Source: Rhyacophila brunnea
Taxonomy: Eukaryota > Arthropoda > Insecta > Trichoptera > Rhyacophilidae
Length of the DNA stretch: 64,000 bases
Assembly: GCA_022495005.1 (NCBI GenBank)
Contig: JAGYXB010001416.1
Coordinates: forward strand, 248,001 to 312,000
Direction: 5' to 3'
The stretch's first letter is position 1. Every line of letters begins with the position of its first letter. This document shows, piece by piece, positions 12,901 through 21,735 of this stretch. The notes beneath the pieces were generated by a model. That model worked only from the letters and a program-made list of their open reading frames with translations. It was not told the origin of the DNA and did no database searches. The position numbers were made by a program, and so were the translations under genes.

Positions 12901-15900
12901 TAAGTATCTTTAGAATTATCTTCAAATGTGTTAATCTTGCCGATTTTTGAATAATAAAATGCCTAATTCTTGTCAAATTTGGGATCACAGAGATTATCAA
13001 TATAATTTTTTATCGTGAATATTTTACAAAAATTATCTCGTAATAAATTATGCTAATGGTTTTATAAATGCGTTTAAAAATTAATAAATGTAAAAAATCT
13101 TAACACTACTGCACAGTTATGTACCGAAATATGAGTATATTCTAAAACATTAGAGCGAGAGGTTTAAAAGAATACTATTTTATGTAACAAAAATACTTTA
13201 TGCAGTCATCAAATGTTTAAAATAACTATAAAGGATAATAAGGCTTCAAAATTATACACATAGATTATCTACAACGTTTAAGGAGTGTCCAGGATCATGG
13301 TTTGAAAATACAATAAAAACTCAATTTTGACCTTCGACGAGCATGTCCCCCCTTTATGAGCAGACTATATAATGGTAACAGAAAAACAGAGAAGAGAACG
13401 CCGTCTCGAAAGAAATTATTAGATTTGACTACTGCGATCGGGTGAAACGTCAACGTTAAAAAGTGTTGCCAGAATAATATTTTGTTGAAAGTATTTCGCG
13501 ACCCACCAAATATACCAATCGATCCAATTTTGGGTCGTGACACATATGTTAAGGCTATCCCTCAGTTGAGGCATGGTCGAAAAAGATCGTGGCTAGGCGA
13601 TGCGTGGATTGCGGGTCACGGGTGCAAATGACGCATGCCGAACGAAATATAATTTGTCATATAAATCCAACATGCGTCTATTTAATGTTCTGTTTATTGT
13701 TCTATTAGTAACAATAATAATATATTCATTGACATGTTTTCTTTTTCAAGTAAATAAGTAACATTTTTAGTCATCTTTGCACGATTTAAGAATAATTAAT
13801 ACCCCCGTCGCCATCACGAAACCAATTAACGTATTCACACCTCGACGTTCGCTCTCCGAGTGCCAGCGATTCCAAAATTTTGTCGCGTCTATAGTTGAAA
13901 ATTATTTGCCGTTTCACTGATGTATCGTCTTAAGAAACGCTGCCTTAGCACCATGTACGACTGCAACCTCAATTAGGAATAATAATCAAAGAATAAAAAA
14001 GCACAATTAACATACCTTCATGTTTTTAACATTACGCCTAACCTAACCCATTGGGTACCTGTTGAATCAAATAACACCGTCCATAACTGCAAACAGGCTG
14101 TTAATTCTACCACGTTCCTTGCTCGCCTGCCTGATCTTTTCAGGTAGGTATGTTATATAATATGCGGCATGATATGAACATCTAAATGTAAGCTAATCTC
14201 GAGACTTCGGTATAAAAATATCCACCGGGGGATGTCGGGATGAAAATTATTCATTATGAATGAAGAGTTCATTAGATGGGTGCTGCGATATTCGATAACG
14301 TATTAAAATATTTCGATTGTAGAATACCTAGTAATACCTAAAATGAAGAGACTGTCATGTAGACTGGTAAGATCCTTCATCGGGCATTACTTCAGGTTTG
14401 GGAAGTATGTGACATCATGGCGGACAGGATCAGTTATAACACAGAAATTTTTAATTTGACAGTTCCGCGCGGAACTACTTTTATTTGCACTAAATTATAC
14501 GAGCATGGGTAGTATTACATTAGGATAAACATTACTTTTTATAACGGTTTGCCGAGAACTTTCACTTCGCACAACCTTGACAAGCGTGGGTTTGTCTTTG
14601 TCGCGTTCCACAGTATACACTTGTTGTTTCATGGGAAAATTTTTATTTATTACAATCTCGCGTAGTAGGCGTCACACGGCAATATATGTAGTTTATTAAG
14701 TGGGAGGTTTTATTTTAAACTCTGTATGGGAGTAAATGCGGCAAGTTAACTTTTTAGAGGCTACGCCCGCTATGCGGCATAGCGTTACATCGCAAGGGTC
14801 CTTTTACAACTGTCGTACATAACTATTTTTCAAAAGGGATCTTTTCCCCTTGCGTTGCGGGATGAGAGGAAGTTACTTGACAAAACTCTCCAAAATATTA
14901 CTGTAATTTTTGGCCGTCTTCGTGCCCAGCTATCTTTTCTGAGAAGGGGGACTAATGCCGGCGCTCCATTGGCACGCAAGTCAGACGATTTACAGTCATC
15001 GGACTTTTTTTTCGCGTGGAGCACCCCAGGTCTGCGGACTTTTTAATCCGCAGACCAGGCTCGTTGGATTTCAAACATGTTTGATATTTTACTCGCCGAG
15101 CAGCTGAAATTCGTACGTTCACCACGCTTTACCGTCACATTATTTATATCTATGCCGACGGACGACAGCGCCATCATTATTTTACTGTCATTCAAAGTGT
15201 TCGGACATCTCACATCGATAACAACAATGGTAGATCTACGAGTGCATTCGAAAAGTTTCTTGGAAGATTTTATTAATTGTTTTAAAGACAACCCATCGTT
15301 GTGGAAGACGACCAGCCCACTATACAAGAATCGTGATGCCAAGTCCTTGGCGTATGCGGAACTTTTGGAGATTTTAATCAAGGTGGAGCCGCAGGCAAAG
15401 GTCGACGATGTTAAAAAGAAAATACAGACATTGAGGTCGGGTTACAGAAAGGAGAGAAATAAAGTAAGGACATCATAATATCGAAGCGGAGCCGGCACAG
15501 ACGCAGTTTATCTACCCAAACTGTGGTACTATAAAAATTTGGAGTTCTTGAACGACCAAATGGAAGGTACGTAGGAATGCTTTAAAGCTATTTATTATAC
15601 ACGTGCAGATTATGAAATTGTCGTACCTAGCTCTGAAAGTTACATCGCATTAGATTAGCTACTATTAAGCAATTAAAACATACAGCTATGAATCATTTCT
15701 AGACACAATAAAATTTCCTATTCTTTGCCGAGGTAGGTAATAAATAATAATAATATATAGGTACGAGGGAATGCTTTAAAGCTATTTATTATACACGTGC
15801 AAACTATGACATTGTCGTATCTCTGAAAGTGACATCGCATTAGATTAGCTACTATTAAGCAATTAAAACATACAGCTATGAATCATTTCTAGTCACAATA

Positions 15901-18900
15901 CAATTATTTATTCTTTGCTGAGGTAGGTAAGAAATAATAATATATAGGTACGATCATGGCGGTGGAAGCGCGGCTTATTGAGTCGTGGTCGGGTCCCAGG
16001 TTCAAATCCTGGTCTGACAAGTACACATTGAATTTCAATTTGTGTATGAGTCAGAGTATGGACCTAATATGTTGAGCAAGTGGCTGACATCCATTTCTCG
16101 TAAAAACAAAATCTGTCAATACAAACCTCCACTCCGTGGAGGTCCATATTATGATCGGACATGGTCGAAAGAAGAAGAAAAGAAATGATCATAAATCAAA
16201 AATCGCTCGAGTTAGGTTCCTTCAGAGACAATCAATAAATCGTCAATCATCAATCAAAATTAATGGTACAGTTTGGTTATGAGGAATACAGCGGAAAACA
16301 CATTTTGAAAATACCCGATATACTGGATTACACCAATTATACCAATATCAATATTAACCGTATGAAGGAATGGGTACTTAGGGGAGAGATAATAAAAACA
16401 AGTTTGAGTATTATGTTGTATTTTAACAATTTACATTTTGTTTTACAGAATCGAGCTCAATATCCAGCATGGTGGACGATTTGGAAAACATGTCTCCTGA
16501 TGAGAGTTACTCCAACTCGTTAAACAACGAAGATTGTATTGAGGTAAAACATTTTAACTAAATTGTTACATTGGTTTAATTTATCTATTGCTTATCATAC
16601 TTTCTTGCCATGTGACAGCCCCGGTAGTATTAAAATATTTTTCGAAATCTCCTCGCGCTTTCTTAGCATTGGCAGTCGAGTTCCAATTAGTCGTTGCTTC
16701 CAAAGGCGCTAAGGTGTCCTGACCTCAGTCCGAGCTCTATTAAACCTGTCTCAGGATTTTCCCTATCAAAGTCATGAGAAGGAGTATAAGTATGTGTTGA
16801 TTTGCGACGAAGAAAGTTGTGCAGCACACAGCAAGTTAATACAACTGTATTGATATTTTCAATTTTCATGTTTATTGGAGCTTGAAAAATGCGGAATCTA
16901 GCAGCTAAAATGCCAAAAACATTTTCTATAATTCGCCTGGCTCTGCATGTCCGATAATTATATATTCTTTTACTGTGATTTAATTGCCTTTGTGAATACG
17001 GCTTTATGAAATCGTTACGTAATGCAAAGGCTTCATCGCCAATATAAACAAATGGCAGTGCATCAGAATTAGCAGTAGGTTTTTTTGGTGCAGGTATTTT
17101 TAATCTGCCTTCGTCTAAACGTTTGGAAAAATCAGATTTTCTCAGTACGCCTCCATCAGAAATACGTCCATTTGTTCCGACATCAACATAAATAAATTCA
17201 TAATTAGCATTTGCAATCGCCATCAAAACAATGCTGTGGAAATGTTTGTAATTATAAAAGTGGGAGCCGGCGCCTGCAGGTGGCACGATTGCAATGTGTT
17301 TCCCATCAACTGCGCCCAGGCAATTTGGAAATTGCCATTTACTATAAAATTCTTCTGCAATCGTCTCCATTTCTTCGTGCGTATCAGGGAACTGCAACAA
17401 AAAATAATCAACATTTTATTTACAGATAGAATATTCGCCTTCAACATCCACGTTGTCGACTACTCCAAGGTCGAATCTCAATAGAGCACCAGAACCCCCA
17501 TCGTTCAAACGAAAAAAAATCGAATGATAGCGCCAACAAAGTGTTAGAATTAATCACCGATAAACTAAGCAAGACTGAAGATGAATTTGATGTTTTTGGC
17601 AAAATGATGGCCATGAAACTACGATCGATGTCACAGGGACAAAGATTGCTGGCCGAGAAGCTGATGCATGAAGTTGCCTTTATGGGACAAAGTGACAAAA
17701 TAATGCCAGCAACTACTGTTCATACTCAACCAGTTTATCGTATATTAAGCAAAAATGTACAAAAGCCGGTATAATAAATTAATGTTTTTGTATGAATAAA
17801 TATCTTGTAAAAATATTTGTTTTTTTGTTTGTGTTTATGCCTATAAACCTTAGCTTAAGCGATACAACAAATGGTAAGTATTTGAGCTATGTTAGCAAAC
17901 CTATATTATTATGTGGCCTCATTTAGAAATCAAATTCCATGCTTGCTTTTCGAAGAATATGACTAGTATTACAATACATTCAACAGGAATAATTAAGCAG
18001 CTTGCTTACAGCCTATATGGAGAGTCCTGGCTAGGTACAGCATTCTAATGGTCTATTGAATATTTAGCATGTCAACGATGGCCTTATTTGTGGCTATATA
18101 TATACCTATCTCAAATGCATCTTGTCTGCCATTCTTATGATGTTGCCGTCTATGATTTATATAGGTAAAACAATCCACTAAACGTTCACTTTATAAGACC
18201 AACCAATGTCTACTTGTTAATGATATATTTGTAAATTTGCCCAACTTTATTAGATGACGTATAATATAATACACACCTTGAAATATTCTCCTTTCAAAAC
18301 GTCAATGATGACTTGGCAAGTTTCGGGAATTATCTTGCCCAGAGTTTGGCTTCCAATCGCAGTTCTATAATGCAAGTCAGTGAATGTTCCGCCGGCAGCC
18401 AAAAATCGCAGGGTTGCACATAATCTATCATGAGGAGAAATAGCTTCCCTCATCATAGTATTTTTTTTTTAATAAATGGGAGACCAAATTATACAGTTCT
18501 GTGTATACATCCTCCGACATTCGCAAATAATTGCGGAAATCGCTCGGTTGCAAACGCAATTCTCGTATTAAATTTGTGTGGGATAATGTCGTTTGTTTCC
18601 TTATCCAATGTTTCACCCAGTATTTGTGTACCCTTTGCTTCGTTATTACATTATCTGCCACCCAATAACCCAAAAAACATAAAACGTCGGTATCATTTAA
18701 CGCCATAACGATTTAACTGTCAGATATACGTATATTATCTATGCTGTCAAAGTCGACTGTTTTACTCGTCAAATTAATTATATACTCGTTTCGTTGAACG
18801 TCTGTTGGCCAGTAGCAGAACGTAGAAAAATCTGAAGACTTATTGTCGTCGGACTTTTGGCTCGCCAATGGAGCGCTGGCATAAGGTAGTTGCTTGTAGG

Positions 18901-21368
18901 TTCAAAGACACGTCGAGAGAGCGTATTTTGTTTGCGAAATGTTTATTTGGCTTTGTCAGGGATTATTAACTTTAGTCAGGGATATTCGAATGATGTTTTT
19001 AAATTTGTGGTTAGATTACTGATTTGGAATTTGAAACCGTTTTGTGCCAGGGGTTTTGTTTGATAACACTAGGTACCTTAAGTTTCCCAACCTCATTGTC
19101 ATACTTAGCCAAGTGGCGGAGGGTGTAGGTAGACGGTTAAGTGTATTCTAAATTAAAGTGTTAAAAATATAGTAATTATATGTATATTAAATATGGTAAT
19201 TAAAATTATTAGCAAGTTCAAGTAAGTTGCAACAGAAAACAGGGCGCGATACCCAAGAGACACAGGTTCGATTCCTGCCGGGTGTCTTACTTTTTTCGAA
19301 AAAGATTTTTTCTATTGGCAATATTTTCTCATGAGAGTTTTCAGAATTATGTATGTAGAAAATTATTTGTTGCTAAAGCGATCTTACGAGTAGCAACAAA
19401 ATTGTTATACACGCGCGTTGCTATGGATATCAATATTAAATGACATTTCAGTTTTTCGATGAAAATGGCAGGCCGGAACTACGATAATCTGCACTTTTTG
19501 TGAAAACTCATAAAATATTAAAATTTCAATGTTATTTAAGTACTTATATAAAGTTTGACGAAATATTTAGGTACTGTTTTATTTTACATTAGGTAAGACA
19601 TAGAAGTTTGGAGAATACGAACGCAAAATATGATTAGGCCCGTGCCCCATCGACATGTTTGCACTAGTAGGTACGCAACTAGCAGAACCTACTTATGCAA
19701 ATGAAAAAAAACAAGACATATTCAGTGGCGCACTCAGGATTTAATATTGGGGGGAGCTCAAGGAGGAGAATATAAATTAGTCTCATAGGCTCTTTTTCTT
19801 CTTCAGATAATTATGACATATTTTCCACAATACACGGCGACATATTTGTTCAGTTTCTCCTAGTTTTTATTAAATTTGAGGCATAGTGGCGGTAACCGTC
19901 GAGCGTGTCATCAGCGACTGGTGGATTAGAAGTGACTAACAGCGACCATGCTGGACATGCGCACTTAGTATGCTAAGACATTACTCAAATAATATCGGCT
20001 GTGCCACCCGCTTGGTCTAGAGAGCTACAATATTTATGCCGAATTCCACTGAATAAAATGTTCTTTTGATTTACACCACCACCGACTGTAGTTGGTGTAG
20101 TCGTTCTTTTCGCCTAATGTTTATCGTCGATGTTTGGTTTTTTAATATTGATGTTCCAAAATATTAATTGAAAAAAGGACAAAAAAAAAATTATTGCATT
20201 TAACTTATACTTACACAAACCCACTCAACACAACCTAATTACTCGTTTATCGGTCTTTTGTCTATTGCACTCGGTGTACCTACACCATGGCCCCCACATC
20301 CTGAAACAGGCCCTGAGGCTATGATATTTGGCGGGCTCCATACCTACTGCTAAGATTAAAGGCTGTGTCAAACACTATATTAACGTTTTTCAAATTGTGT
20401 TTTATTTCAAATTAATGGTACCTACTTATACAGTGAATTATTAGTGATTTTTAATACATCTTCTTCAATATGGAGCTTAATAACGACACATAATAATCAG
20501 AAAATATATTGCACAATCATATCATTTAAAATGTTCATGGGCATGAAGTATAATAGCGCCGAGGTCTTTTTTTTACTATTAAAGCTTATTTATGATGTGT
20601 ATATTATCTCACTTATCTGGTCAACCCAACCCACCGGGCCCCCAGGCTAGCCCTGTCAGCCCTCCCCAGCCATGACTTACACCACTTCAGAATTCGGGTG
20701 GACACCGAGATTTTTTTGACAGTTCCATTAAGGATTGGGTTTCTACAAAAACCTGACATTAGTGTTTCGAAATTTTTGTGTTGGAAATTTTTCTATAAAG
20801 GGTGCTGGGAATTACAAATAATTTTTTGCCGTGTTTTTATTTGTCTAAGCCCAAGGTATAAGTAGTTTATTGTTTCATCAAAATCATTCTTATAATTTTT
20901 ATGTTTGGGGGGTGCCAGGGCCTCTTGCCAAATTTTCACTCTTAACATAAAATTACCAAAAAAGCAGTTATCAGGTTATGCCCAAACATGGCCGAATTTA
21001 TTTTTTCTTCGAGCTTTTCATCTTTAAACGTATTTTGTGACTTCCATTCGCAACCTCCCGAGTCCAGCATCCTATCCTGGAAACTAAAATATGCCTCAAG
21101 ATCAAGAAAAATGTATAAAAATTGATTTCGTTCGACAACTGACAATAAATCAATATTCTGTTTTTCAGGTACTGGTGTTTGCAAAGGTGACAGCGGCGGC
21201 GGTTTGGTGGTAAGCACCAAAGTAAGGAATATCGAGACATGGTACCTAAGAGGCATCGTCAGCACAGCCCCTTCAAGCGACACTGGCGATCACTGCAGCA
21301 TTAAGACGTATTCAACTTTTACACGAGCATACGACCACAAGATTTTTATAGAAAATTCATTATATTAG
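768..21368 (+). CDS. serine protease (S1, chymotrypsin fold), 3' five exons; modular serine protease-like
   Basis: Joined exons 768-944, 3529-3662, 5056-5235, 11295-11457 and 21169-21368 give about 284 residues with matching phases (1, 0, 0, 1). The triad is complete: His in AAHCF (start of exon 2), Asp in SNDIAIVVL (exon 3) and Ser in GDSGGGL (exon 5). Exon 1 carries an ECGTRR linker, a GEFPWHVAIY segment and WCGGSII. Residue 189 (chymotrypsin numbering), six before the catalytic Ser, is Gly, so the S1 pocket is not trypsin-type. The zymogen activation site is not of the classical R-IVGG form; the matching stretch reads YVIAGQNA. The GVC-GDSGGG stretch and the W-L-GIVS and FT--Y--FI tail resemble the catalytic domains of insect modular serine proteases that act in immune or dorsal-patterning cascades; that role is inference. 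Signal peptide and N-terminal modules are not in view. The stop is TAG at 21366-21368. The gene spans over 20 kb because introns 3 and 4 are filled by transposons. Confidence 0.9.
1250..1545 (-). pseudogene. LINE reverse-transcriptase C-terminal fragment
   Basis: Reading the - strand gives KMSWADHITNEEVL, then IATIKRRKPALFGQIFRN and DLLQLLI. This is the conserved tail after the RT domain of insect endonuclease-reverse transcriptases (R-L--SW-DH-TNEEVL...KRRK---GHI-R). It lies in protease intron 1, has no intact ends and is dead. Confidence 0.65.
2074..2301 (+). pseudogene. LINE 3' coding fragment, same family as 29338-30215
   Basis: The + frame reads NSAILGSIDLRSPDKIRNIS then CLFSQTVELN and the nucleotides MPIGWTIAL. 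The - strand of 29640-29740 encodes NSAILGSVDL...ISCLFSQGAEP with clearly matching DNA. This is a diverged, truncated copy in the opposite orientation to the two later ones. Confidence 0.65.
2385..2640 (-). repeat. 3' end of an insect LINE
   Basis: The + strand reads ATCATCATC, CCACTGCTGGATGAAGGC and CCAGCGGTCTCTAGGTC. On the - strand this encodes a WIDE/WQRNARDREKW-type tail ending at TGA, the common RTE-like 3' end found throughout insect genomes. It lies in protease intron 1. Confidence 0.55.
3529..3662 (+). CDS. serine protease exon b (catalytic His)
   Basis: Acceptor TTTTTTCAG; the split codon G+CT gives the first Ala of AAHCFYDP. Donor GTATAA after GTG, phase 0. The reading continues as FTIAVGKMFSQF, the expected strand after the catalytic His. 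Confidence 0.88.
3663..5055. other. protease intron 2, nothing recognised
   Basis: AT-rich sequence without coding similarity or obvious repeats. The short open stretch that runs on past exon b to 3831 is read-through into the intron. Confidence 0.5.
5056..5235 (+). CDS. serine protease exon c (catalytic Asp)
   Basis: Acceptor ATTTCAG, donor GTATGG after AAG, 60 codons in phase 0. It contains NDIAIVVLETPL with the catalytic Asp, then LILPICLDL, both standard S1 landmarks. Confidence 0.9.
5236..6120. other. 5' part of protease intron 3, nothing recognised
   Basis: AT-rich, no open frame with recognisable motifs. A slightly GC-richer block at about 5290-5420 has no partner elsewhere in the window that I could see. 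Confidence 0.4.
6121..8275 (+). mobile_element. non-autonomous Helitron-like element
   Basis: It starts with TC directly after an A (6120) and ends in CTAG directly before a T (8276), the Helitron A^TC...CTRR^T arrangement. A short hairpin (CCCG, 8-base loop, CGGG) lies just upstream of the 3' end. There are no terminal inverted repeats and no target duplication. The 5' part has a TGTC-rich run and the interior is a minisatellite. No Rep or helicase coding was seen. It lies in protease intron 3. Confidence 0.55.
6310..7985. repeat. minisatellite, about 14 units of roughly 110-135 bp
   Basis: Each unit holds the core CCATTCATCCGATTGC, then AATGAAAYTTTGGT, GTTGTG...ACACCCGC, AAGGTTTCTGAATTAGTAC and a variable TTC run (CATCTTCTTCTTC), then ATTCGTATGCGTTCC. 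Unit length varies mostly through the TTC run. Serine-rich open frames here are translations of the TTC run and not genes. Confidence 0.9.
8276..9644. other. protease intron 3, no feature recognised
   Basis: Very AT-rich, with many stops in all frames. The open frame at 8251-8508 begins inside the Helitron-like 3' end and has no recognisable motif. Confidence 0.4.
9645..9847 (+). mobile_element. tRNA-derived SINE, family 1 copy A
   Basis: The tRNA-like head has an A-box-like GGCCGAGCGGCTAACGCG and a B box GGTTCGAAT, followed by GGGTCTGAC. The body matches other copies: TTTTTCAATG, GAGTATGGAC, GTGGCTAATATC and CGTAAAAACAAAA, ending ATTGGACATGCTC. Other copies are at 15956, 23647, 26294 and 48007. 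It lies in protease intron 3. Confidence 0.75.
10365..11095 (+). mobile_element. second tRNA-like SINE, split by a Harbinger MITE
   Basis: Removing 10393-10927 and one TAA copy joins GGTGCAGTGTGTAA to GGCGCTTGCCTTCCACC. This gives a tRNA-like stretch with an anticodon-arm-like segment and the B box GGTTCGATTCC, then CAGTCGGGACACA. It ends in an A run near 11090. A 5' acceptor strand pairing with TCGGGAC is not visible, so this is a SINE or tRNA fragment, not a working tRNA. Confidence 0.55.
10393..10927 (-). mobile_element. PIF/Harbinger MITE, deletion derivative of the 14956-18881 element
   Basis: 535 bp. TAA target copies sit at 10390-10392 and 10928-10930. The left end (TGCCAGCGCTCCATTGGC, then GAGCCAAAAGTCCGA) matches the right end of the 3.9-kb element. 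The right end matches the left end of that element, including the AATATCAAACATGTTTGAA and GCGTGGAGCACC stretches. It is therefore an internally deleted relative lying in the opposite orientation. It has no coding capacity. Confidence 0.85.
11295..11457 (+). CDS. serine protease exon d
   Basis: Acceptor TTATAG, donor GTAAGT, phase 1 at the end. It encodes VAGFGLVQ (the usual V-GWG strand with Phe for Trp), a KDC cysteine and KLCAGYLNG, which leads into the catalytic Ser loop of the next exon. Confidence 0.88.
11965..13352. mobile_element. TTAA-flanked long-palindrome MITE, copy 1
   Basis: 1388 bp between TTAA (11961-11964) and TTTA (13353-13356, one base changed). The left arm, CGGCCCACGTGCTCGTCG through about 12640, is repeated in near-perfect inverse from about 12670 to CGACGAGCATGTCCCC. 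The centre is CGCGCGTGTTTGAACATG facing its inverse across a T-rich loop. No coding region. TTAA targets suggest the piggyBac superfamily, but the termini are not diagnostic. It lies in protease intron 4. Confidence 0.85.
13357..14952. other. protease intron 4 spacer, no gene
   Basis: No recognisable coding frame. The sequence just outside the palindrome (CGCGACCCACC, TTTGGGTCGTGAC) together with 11668-11745 (CAGCGTTTCTTAACC, GGTTCGCGACCCAAG) looks like the two halves of an older hAT-like repeat interrupted by the palindrome; this is tentative. Confidence 0.35.
15567..15947. repeat. two-copy tandem duplication, units of ~194 and ~187 bp
   Basis: Both units start GTACG-GGGAATGCTTTAAAG-like sequence and continue through GCTATTTATTATACACGTGC, CATCGCATTAGATTAGC and TATGAATCATTTCTAG to TATATAG. 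The second is followed by another GTACGA, then the SINE. The first unit begins exactly at the donor of MADF exon 1, so the donor region is repeated. Confidence 0.85.
15956..16189 (+). mobile_element. tRNA-derived SINE, family 1 copy B
   Basis: The B box is GGTTCAAATCC, then GGTCTGACAAG. The body is TTTCAATTTGTGTATGAG, GAGTATGGACCTAATA, GAGCAAGTGGCTGACATCC, CTCGTAAAAACAAAATCTG and a CCTCCACTCCGTGGAGG hairpin, with GATCGGACATGGTCG and an A/G-rich tail. It is inserted in intron 1 of the MADF gene. Confidence 0.8.
16687..18706 (-). pseudogene. PIF/Harbinger (DDE_4, HARBI1-like) transposase, one frameshift
   Basis: The - strand exon 18706-18277 and exon 17391-16687 are joined in phase 0 (GEYFK then FPDTHEE). 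The N-terminal half is helical (MALNDTDVLCFLGYW), then AISPHDRLCATLRFLAAGG and LHYRTAIGSQT, the usual Harbinger lead-in. A frameshift lies in an A10 run near 18455. The C-terminal exon holds the catalytic core: CLGAVDGKHIAI, GRISDGGVLRKS, IGDEAFALRNDF and ARRIIENVFGIL, ending in VLHNFLRR. The core exon itself is open for 234 residues. Function would be cut-and-paste transposition with TWA target choice. Confidence 0.88.
18885..21168. other. 3' part of protease intron 4, tRNA-like fragment and one repeat
   Basis: At 19243-19290 a tRNA-like 3' half (CACAGGTTCGATTCCTG, CCGGGTGTC) is followed by a T run. It resembles 62330-62375 and may be a second SINE type. At 20575-20665, TCTCACTTATCTG then GGGCCCCCAGGCTAG recurs inverted at about 30725-30815. 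Nothing else was recognised. Confidence 0.4.
21169..21368 (+). CDS. serine protease exon e (catalytic Ser, C-terminus, stop)
   Basis: Acceptor TTTTTCAG; G+GT completes a Gly codon, giving NGTGVCKGDSGGGL across the junction. It ends WYLRGIVS, then a C-terminal cysteine, YSTFTRAYDHKIF and TAG. No AATAAA is obvious within 300 bp downstream. Confidence 0.9.
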
Positions 21369-21735
21369 TCTACACACCAGTATATGGATCGAATCTGATT
21401 GAATGGGAAGATGTAATCAGATCAAATGTTTTGTTTTTTTTGTTTTTATCAAGAATCTATTGACTAATTCCATGATCTTTAGCAGCATTTTCCAACCGAT
21501 GTGCCATGAGTGGACTCGCACTGCGTCGTCAATTTGTGTTAAGTTTTATTTATAATGAGCACAATAACGTGAAATCAAACCTTCTAGTGACTCACAAATG
21601 ACAACAAATTAATATTGTAAAAAATCATTTAAACTAAAGTAGTTGTGTACCTTTGTTCATTGTTTTCAAACAGGTTTAAATTTTTTCTATGCTAATAGAG
21701 ATGCCTTTACATATTTTACCTCACCTACGCCTAAT

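Larger units (their letters stand above)
15227..17774 (+). pseudogene. Harbinger accessory MADF/BESS-like DNA-binding protein, disabled
   Basis: Exons 15227-15566, 16449-16543 and 17426-17774 are inferred from GT-AG sites with matching phases (1, then 0). Exon 1 encodes a MADF (Myb/SANT-like) domain: FLEDFINCF, PSLWKTTSPLYKNR, LLEILIKV and VKKKIQTLRSGYRKE, then after an in-frame TAA (15476-15478) SGAGTDAVYLPKLWYY. Exon 2 is Ser- and acid-rich. Exon 3 needs a one-base shift in an A8 run near 17520 to reach NDSANKVLELI and FGKMMAMKLRSMSQGQRLL, a C-terminal BESS-like helical region. Harbinger elements encode such a partner to bring the transposase to DNA and the nucleus (family knowledge). Both lesions could be checked as assembly errors. 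Confidence 0.8.
14956..18881 (+). mobile_element. PIF/Harbinger DNA transposon with both genes
   Basis: 3926 bp flanked by TAA target copies (14953-14955 and 18882-18884). The TIRs begin TGCCGGCGCTCCATTGGC on the left and TGCCAGCGCTCCATTGGC on the inverted right. It carries a + strand MADF-type DNA-binding gene and a - strand DDE_4 transposase gene, convergent and slightly interleaved: the transposase's last coding exon sits in the MADF gene's last intron. A SINE and a tandem duplication occupy MADF intron 1. Lesions are few (one nonsense, two homopolymer frameshifts), which suggests fairly recent activity. It lies in protease intron 4. Confidence 0.9.

Noticed and set aside
11668..13560. hAT-like element surrounding TTAA palindrome copy 1
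   Set aside because: CAGCGTTTCTTAACC and GTTAAGGCTATCCCTCAG look inverted, and GCGACCCA words occur on both sides, but the match is too loose to call.
17211..17484. Several overlapping short frames on both strands
   Set aside because: Shadows of the Harbinger transposase exon and MADF exon 3.
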